A stretch of 64,000 nt of DNA from the NCBI GenBank assembly GCA_964489525.1, contig CAZAYY010000020.1, forward strand, positions 1 to 64,000. Direction: 5' to 3'. This DNA comes from CAZAYY01 sp964489525 (GTDB lineage: Bacteria; Chloroflexota; Anaerolineae; Anaerolineales; JABWBV01). A program made the position numbers and the translations under genes. Of the stretch, positions 59,700-64,000 are shown piece after piece (the first letter of the stretch is position 1; every line of letters starts with the position of its first letter). Below the pieces are notes generated by a model, which was not told the DNA's origin, searched no databases, and was given only the letters and a program-made list of their open reading frames with translations.

Positions 59700-60206
59700 T
59701 TAGCCAAGCAGCAGCGGCATGGCAATCGCCGAAATGCTGTTTAATGCTTCAATGATAAAGTCACCTGAAAACCAGAGGACAAGCATTATGCCGATGCAGC
59801 AGCAGCACAAAATCAACAGTAGGGCAACCCCCAGAATCCACCAGATAGTGTTGTCTTTCTTGGTGGGTGCGGCAGGGCTGGCGTAGCTGGGTGGGGGTGC
59901 AGCGGCAGCCTGAACCTCCACCGGGGTTTCGATCACAGGGGAGGGAATTTCGCCCATGTCTGGCATGACCACCACTTCCGGCTCTGCGAAACGCACGGGT
60001 TCTTCCGCGACGGGTTCGGTTGGAACCAAAGCCGGTGCTTCTACCACTGGCGCAGCCTGAACGGGAGCGGGTTCTTCTTCCGGGGCGGCAGGGGGCAGGT
60101 TGATAACAGTTGCGTCTGCAGGGGGTTCAACCGGAGCTTCTTTGGTCTTTTTGGTTTCGTTTTCTTCGCCTAAGGGATCTGGGATTTCAATTTCGTCGGT
60201 CATCAT
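59700..60206 (-). CDS. Pro-rich protein with C-terminal membrane segment
   Basis: The 168-residue protein has a long acidic, Pro/Ala/Val-rich part (residues 1-115) and a hydrophobic stretch with a four-cysteine run (LLLILCCCCIGIMLVLWF). It starts at 60206 and converges with the DUF402 gene. No domain is recognised. It may be a membrane-anchored linker protein. Confidence 0.45.
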   Translation of the reverse strand: MMTDEIEIPDPLGEENETKKTKEAPVEPPADATVINLPPAAPEEEPAPVQAAPVVEAPALVPTEPVAEEPVRFAEPEVVVMPDMGEIPSPVIETPVEVQAAAAPPPSYASPAAPTKKDNTIWWILGVALLLILCCCCIGIMLVLWFSGDFIIEALNSISAIAMPLLLG

Positions 60207-60277
60207 ATTCTCCGTTTGATTACATTTATCCTATTGTATCTTAATTTAACCCGTGTTTGCCAGTTTTAATCGGACCG

Positions 60278-60628
60278 TTATAAAACCAGGCTGATCAGTG
60301 GGATGGTTGCGGAGGCGTTAATGGCCCCCAGGATAATCAGCCCAATCAGGCCCGCAAGCATGCAGATTGCCAGAACGGTGAGCACGATAGCCAGGTAGCC
60401 CAAAATCAGGCCAGCGGTGGCAAAAGCGCCTCCCGTCATTCGTCCGGATGCGTCCGAAATTTCTTTTTTTGCCAGGTGCCCCGTGACGATGGCGATTATC
60501 GAGCCAAAGAAGGGCAGCAAGGTGAAGCCCAAAATGCCCATGGTCAGGCTGATAATGGACATGATGCTCAATGGATAATCTTGGGCAGGTTTGGAAGATT
60601 CGTAGGAAGAAATAGGGTCGGTCATCAA
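60278..60628 (-). CDS. DUF4190 small membrane protein
   Basis: The 116-residue protein has two hydrophobic segments. The first (SIISLTMGILGFTLLPFFGS) is followed by IIAIVTGHLAKKEI, the signature of the DUF4190 family, and the second by GGAFATAGLILGYLAIVL. These proteins are common in membrane-associated gene sets but have no known function. Confidence 0.75.
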   Translation of the reverse strand: MMTDPISSYESSKPAQDYPLSIMSIISLTMGILGFTLLPFFGSIIAIVTGHLAKKEISDASGRMTGGAFATAGLILGYLAIVLTVLAICMLAGLIGLIILGAINASATIPLISLVL

Positions 60629-60643
60629 ATACCTCCGGATATA

Positions 60644-61216
60644 TTACAGACTGGCTGCTCTTTTTTTGCGGCGCCGCAGCAGCACCCAGGCCATGAAAAG
60701 AAGGAACACTGCCCCAACCAGGCCTACCAATATGGGCAGCACCACCGATAGAAACGAGACGATCGTGGAGATCACATCTTCCAGAATGCTGACCGGCGTG
60801 TTGGCCACACCCCCTGTGGCTGCTGTAACTGCCGGGCGAAAAACTGCCGACTTGGCTGCGTGAACGCCGCCCGCCACCAACAACCCCATGACCATCGCGA
60901 AGACCGGGTTTACCTCACCCACAACCCCAGACCCGGCGGCAAAGGCCACCGCTCCGGCAGCCGGGCGCACCAGGGTTTGGATTAAGTCGTTGACGTGATT
61001 GACCGCGGGGACTTTATCCGCAAAAAACTCGATGATGGACAGCACCACCAGCAGCCCAATCACCCAGGGGCTGGTCAGTCCATCCCAAGGTTCGTTGAGT
61101 TTGATGAGTTCTGTAAACCGGGCCAGCAAGGCAACCACCAAAAGGGGGATATACGCGTTCAGGCCAGCACTGGCAGAAAGTCCAAAAGCGGCAAACAAAC
61201 CCGAAATAATATCCAT
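60644..61216 (-). CDS. DUF4126 family membrane protein
   Basis: The start at 61216 (MDIISGLFAAFGLSASAGLN) follows GAGGTGACG, giving 190 residues. It has the conserved SASAGLNAYIPLL, VIEFFADKVPAVNHVND-like segment (EFFADKVPAVNHVNDLIQTL), and several hydrophobic stretches, typical of DUF4126. Function is unknown. It ends 16 bases before the DUF4190 gene, so the two may be cotranscribed. Confidence 0.8.
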   Translation of the reverse strand: MDIISGLFAAFGLSASAGLNAYIPLLVVALLARFTELIKLNEPWDGLTSPWVIGLLVVLSIIEFFADKVPAVNHVNDLIQTLVRPAAGAVAFAAGSGVVGEVNPVFAMVMGLLVAGGVHAAKSAVFRPAVTAATGGVANTPVSILEDVISTIVSFLSVVLPILVGLVGAVFLLFMAWVLLRRRKKRAASL

Positions 61217-61492
61217 CGTCACCTCGTTTTGTTTATTATACGGCTCGACCCAACAGAAGTTGCAAAAATGATTTCCCGGATCAGGGAAATTGCACCAAAT
61301 TCTAATAACCAGAAAAAACCGCCGAATTTCGATTTGCCATCTAAACTTAGGCACAATTGCCCTTTTGCCCAGATATCGGCAGAATCTTTAAGCGTTATGG
61401 TATGGGAAAATTAATGACCCTCTCTGAACACTTCTCCAGATTCCCATTCCCCTTCAATTTTCCTGACCAGGGGATGGGGAAGCACAAGGAGA

Positions 61493-62302
61493 TTATAAGA
61501 AAATATGAAACCCTTCCCAGGTGCCGGTCAGCCAGAAGCGCACGGCGTCTAAGATGCCCACCTGGACAAAAGCCAGCCCCAACCCGACCACCCAGGCGGT
61601 CAGCAGGTCGCGATAGCGCTGGGCCTGGTTGTCGGTGCGGGTGATGGTCAGCCAGAAGATGGTGAAGATGAGGGAGAGAATCAGCAAAGCCCCGGCCGCA
61701 CTGAGCAGCGTGAGCGGGTAGAGCAGCAGCGGGTTTTCGCTGAGCACCAGCAGCCCGGCCAGCCCATTGACTGCCACCAGGCCCAGCAGCCCCCTGGCAT
61801 CCGGCAGCACAGCGCCTGGGGGCGGCGACTGCCAGGCCACCTGGTTGAACCCGATGAACACCACGCTGCCAATGGCCATGCCGAACCCCAGCCCGGTGAT
61901 GAGCCGCAGGGTGTTGTTGGGCTCGTACAAGTTGGGGAAGCCGGGAATGAGCGCAGCCAGCGAGTTGGCGCCGTCAAAACCCCAGGTGAGGAACATGGCT
62001 CCCAGGATGCCCATCACCCATTGGGGGGGCAGTTCGGCGCTTTTCCCATACTTCCAATACAGGTAGAGCAGGGTGAAGAAAACCCCCAGGTACTGCCCGG
62101 TGCAGCGGGCGCACATGGCAATTTGGCGTTCGCCAAGCATAAATGACCGTTCAGCAATCCGGTGGCAGATGGCGTAGCCAACCGCATCGGCCTTGCCCAG
62201 TAAACCCGGCGGGGTGTAGATCAGCCAGGTTACCAAAAAAATGCCCAGTCCCAGGGCGCCCAGTGCGTAGAGAATCCGGCGTTGTTTTTCAGAAATGTTC
62301 AT
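61493..62302 (-). CDS. DUF2085 family membrane protein
   Basis: The 269-residue protein has about seven hydrophobic segments and the motif AICHRIAERSFMLGERQI followed by MCARCTGQYLGVF. The Cys-His and CARC residues are the DUF2085 hallmark. Function is unknown. The gene lies alone, between DUF4126 and a repeat region. Confidence 0.8.
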   Translation of the reverse strand: MNISEKQRRILYALGALGLGIFLVTWLIYTPPGLLGKADAVGYAICHRIAERSFMLGERQIAMCARCTGQYLGVFFTLLYLYWKYGKSAELPPQWVMGILGAMFLTWGFDGANSLAALIPGFPNLYEPNNTLRLITGLGFGMAIGSVVFIGFNQVAWQSPPPGAVLPDARGLLGLVAVNGLAGLLVLSENPLLLYPLTLLSAAGALLILSLIFTIFWLTITRTDNQAQRYRDLLTAWVVGLGLAFVQVGILDAVRFWLTGTWEGFHIFL

Positions 62303-62531
62303 TGTGAAATTATAATGCTTTTTGGAGCCAGGAGCCAGGAGCCAGGAGCCAGGAGCTGGGAGCTGGGAGAGGTGCAGTAATTAATGGTCAGGATAATCCG
62401 TTCTCTGAATTAGTTGACTGTCTCCTCAAGGGTGACAGTCAACTTTCTTCCTCCCATGTAGTCACAGTTTCAACCGTGCTCCCTCATCCGCCTGGTAGGG
62501 GTGGGTGAAACCATTATAGAACTGCGCAATT
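62303..62531. repeat. 7-base tandem repeat and hairpin
   Basis: GGAGCCA occurs four times and GGAGCTG twice in direct order at 62324-62365. AGTTGACTGTC (62412-62422) / GACAGTCAACT (62434-62444) is a perfect 11-base stem with an 11-base loop, followed by TTCTTCC. It lies between two minus-strand genes and could be a terminator for the upstream PAP2 operon. No gene is seen. Confidence 0.55.
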
Positions 62532-63056
62532 CTACCAGCCGATTCCCTGGAAAAGCGACAGGCAGATAAACCCTAACCCAATTCCTAAAATCACACCGCC
62601 GAGGACATCGAGCACATAATGAACCCCCATCGCTACCCTGGCAAGGGCTACCAGTGGCGCCCAAACGAGTAAAACCAGGCCGAACCACAGCGGTGCAGCG
62701 CCCAACCCAACCACAACCAGCATTGCAGCTCTGGCCGCGTGGCCTGAGGGGAAAGAATGCGGGTCGGTTTTGCGGTAAATTTCGCCCCATTCCCCCTGGG
62801 GGCGGCGGCGGCGAATGGTGAATTTCATGACCATGACCACCAACCCTGTCACCAGGATGCTGAACAGCATCACCTGGGCGCTGGTTTTCCAGGCGGGTGT
62901 GCCCAATCCCCAAACCAGCAGCAGCCCGGCTAACCAGAACCACGAATCGCCGGAATGGGCAAAAAAGGCGGCTGCGGTGCGCAGCGGCCCAGGCGACCCG
63001 GCCACATGCAGTTTTTGGCTCAGGACAGCATCAAGCTTGAGTAAACGGGCAATCAT
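62532..63056 (-). CDS. PAP2-family phosphatase
   Basis: The 174-residue membrane protein has the three PAP2 motifs: KFTIRRRRPQG (KX6RP), PHSFPSGHAARA (PSGH) and ARVAMGVHYVLDV (SRX5HX3D type, here Ala for the first Ser). Such enzymes remove phosphate from undecaprenyl diphosphate, phosphatidate or related lipids. It overlaps the upstream nucleotidyltransferase gene by 4 bases (ATGA), which suggests a joint role in lipid-linked metabolism. Confidence 0.88.
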   Translation of the reverse strand: MIARLLKLDAVLSQKLHVAGSPGPLRTAAAFFAHSGDSWFWLAGLLLVWGLGTPAWKTSAQVMLFSILVTGLVVMVMKFTIRRRRPQGEWGEIYRKTDPHSFPSGHAARAAMLVVVGLGAAPLWFGLVLLVWAPLVALARVAMGVHYVLDVLGGVILGIGLGFICLSLFQGIGW

Positions 63057-63835
63057 CCGCGAGCAGTACGGCGAGAGAGGTCGGCGCTCAACATTTCCAG
63101 CTGGTGGGGCTTGTCAATGTCCATTCCCAGCTCGGCATGCGGGGAGATAAGCGCCCTGGCGGTAACTTTGAGCGCTTTGGCGGCCCGTTGGGCGAGATTA
63201 TCCAGTGTGATTTGGCGAAACAGCAGCAGGAGCAGTGTGCCAAATCCGATGATCGAAGCCTGCTTGAGGACGTTTTTGCGGGCTTCAATCAGGCTGCGGA
63301 GCATATCGCCCTTGTTGGTGGTAATCAGGTGGGCGCGAAAGGCGTTCATATCCCCGCCGCACAGTTCAATGTCTTTTAATTTTGTGTAGGTGCGTTTCGA
63401 ACCTGGGAAGCGGCTTTCCATCATTTCTCGCCCGACCACGGTGTAGTAAATATCCACTTCAGCTTTTTCCACTTCGTGAGCCAGCCAATCCACAGCCTGG
63501 GGGGTGAGGGTGGGAATGTCGGACGAAACAATCAGCATGATATCGGTAGTCGGGTTGACCTCGATCAATTTTTGCGCTCCGCCGATGATGTTGCTGAGCA
63601 TGTTGCCCTGGTTAGGCAGGTAGTACACCGGTTTGTTGGAAACCAGCCCGTTTTCCGGGGCGAGGCCCATAATTACAATGTGTTCTACGGAACTGGCTCC
63701 GTTGAGGGCGTCCACCACCCATTGAATCATCGGTTTGCCAGCAACATCCAGCAGCGCCTTAGGGGAACCCTGGGTGTATGGATAAAGGGGTTCGCCCTCT
63801 TTAGGAATGCCTCCGGCGGTGATAATGGCGTCCAT
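63053..63835 (-). CDS. Nucleotidyltransferase-like protein with C-terminal hydrophobic segment
   Basis: The 260-residue protein starts MDAIITAGGIPKEGEPLYPY, then SPKALLDVAGKPMIQWVVDAL, the NTP-transferase pattern (GG...PK...GKPM). A longer insertion than usual lies between the Gly pair and the Lys. A metal site is likely at SSDIPTLT. Near residue 195 is a hydrophobic stretch (ASIIGFGTLLLLLFRQI), unusual for a soluble enzyme. The substrate is unknown. It overlaps the PAP2 gene, so a lipid head-group pathway is plausible. Confidence 0.7.
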   Translation of the reverse strand: MDAIITAGGIPKEGEPLYPYTQGSPKALLDVAGKPMIQWVVDALNGASSVEHIVIMGLAPENGLVSNKPVYYLPNQGNMLSNIIGGAQKLIEVNPTTDIMLIVSSDIPTLTPQAVDWLAHEVEKAEVDIYYTVVGREMMESRFPGSKRTYTKLKDIELCGGDMNAFRAHLITTNKGDMLRSLIEARKNVLKQASIIGFGTLLLLLFRQITLDNLAQRAAKALKVTARALISPHAELGMDIDKPHQLEMLSADLSRRTARG

Positions 63836-63836
63836 A

Positions 63837-64000
63837 TTAGTTTAACTCCTGAAGCTGGGGTTCAAGTTTTAATTGGTCTAACAAGGTGTTTAACTCGGGG
63901 TGGGTCAACACCCGGCCTTTGCCTGCCGCCGCAACCAGTGCGGCTTCCATCATGTTGGTGCCAAAAGAGCGGCCTTCTAAAACCGGGGTGGTGGTCACCA
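63837..64000 (-). CDS. C-terminal end of an unrecognised protein (partial)
   Basis: About 53 codons of a minus-strand gene are inside the window, with the stop TAA at 63839-63837. They include VTTTPVLEGRSFGTNMMEAA and KGRVLTHPELNTLLDQL, ending QLQELN. The stop lies 1 base before the nucleotidyltransferase start, so the two genes are probably in one operon. I recognise no family from this fragment. Confidence 0.55.
   Translation of the reverse strand, partial: VTTTPVLEGRSFGTNMMEAALVAAAGKGRVLTHPELNTLLDQLKLEPQLQELN

Overview
The window looks like a chromosomal segment of a Chloroflexota bacterium, most likely of the Anaerolineae. This is inferred from the mix of families (TIGR00266/AIM24, DUF2089, DUF4126, DUF2085, COG4586-type exporters), the many lipoproteins with Pro/Thr-rich linkers, N-terminally shortened Mur ligases, and GC-rich coding sequence broken by small palindromic repeats. 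No rRNA, tRNA, CRISPR array or prophage was found.

Layout. 1-15745: the end of tuf, then the S10-spc-alpha ribosomal superoperon from rpsJ to rplQ, continuing into truA, rplM and rpsI, all on the plus strand. adk, map and infA, often found between secY and rpmJ, are absent there; that gap carries a strong promoter. A 121-base structured spacer splits rpsC from rplP. 15870-19939: a tetrapyrrole-methylase/MazG fusion, an AIM24 protein and an orphan solute-binding lipoprotein. 20240-24368: a possible signalling cassette. It has a DUF2089 zinc-ribbon/HTH regulator behind a consensus promoter overlaid by two ACAAAT/ATTTGT dyads, a protein made of about ten 29-residue repeats, an ECF sigma factor, its zinc-type anti-sigma factor and a membrane protein, closed by a terminator. 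24460-27738: an ATP-grasp enzyme with two alpha/beta-hydrolase esterases.

27861-36997: a MITE-like palindromic segment, a YvlD-like membrane protein, an RlmD-type RNA methyltransferase, a three-gene ABC-2 exporter, a RAYT/IS200-like transposase beside a 193-bp tandem of REP-like hairpins, a class V aminotransferase and a metallopeptidase-like lipoprotein. 36994-40546 (minus strand): murF, murE and mraY, overlapping. 40634-45646 (minus strand): an FHA protein; an overlapping set of a hypothetical gene, a phospholipase D-like protein, lipB and a leucine-rich-repeat protein; and an HtrA protease.

45858-49474: a sensor pair in which the first protein has lost both phospho-acceptor positions. 49471-55721: a PH-like membrane protein, UvrD/PcrA, a GTPase-like membrane protein with a degenerate P-loop, and RecD2. 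55968-64000: a large Rossmann-fold protein, a lipoprotein, a DUF402 protein, several small membrane proteins (DUF4190, DUF4126, DUF2085), a PAP2 phosphatase overlapping a nucleotidyltransferase, and a truncated gene at the edge.

The best leads for undescribed biology are the 20.2-24.4 kb cassette with its operator-like dyads, the ATP-grasp/esterase trio, the rpsC-rplP spacer RNA, and the pseudokinase/kinase pair. All calls come from reading the sequence; no database search was run.
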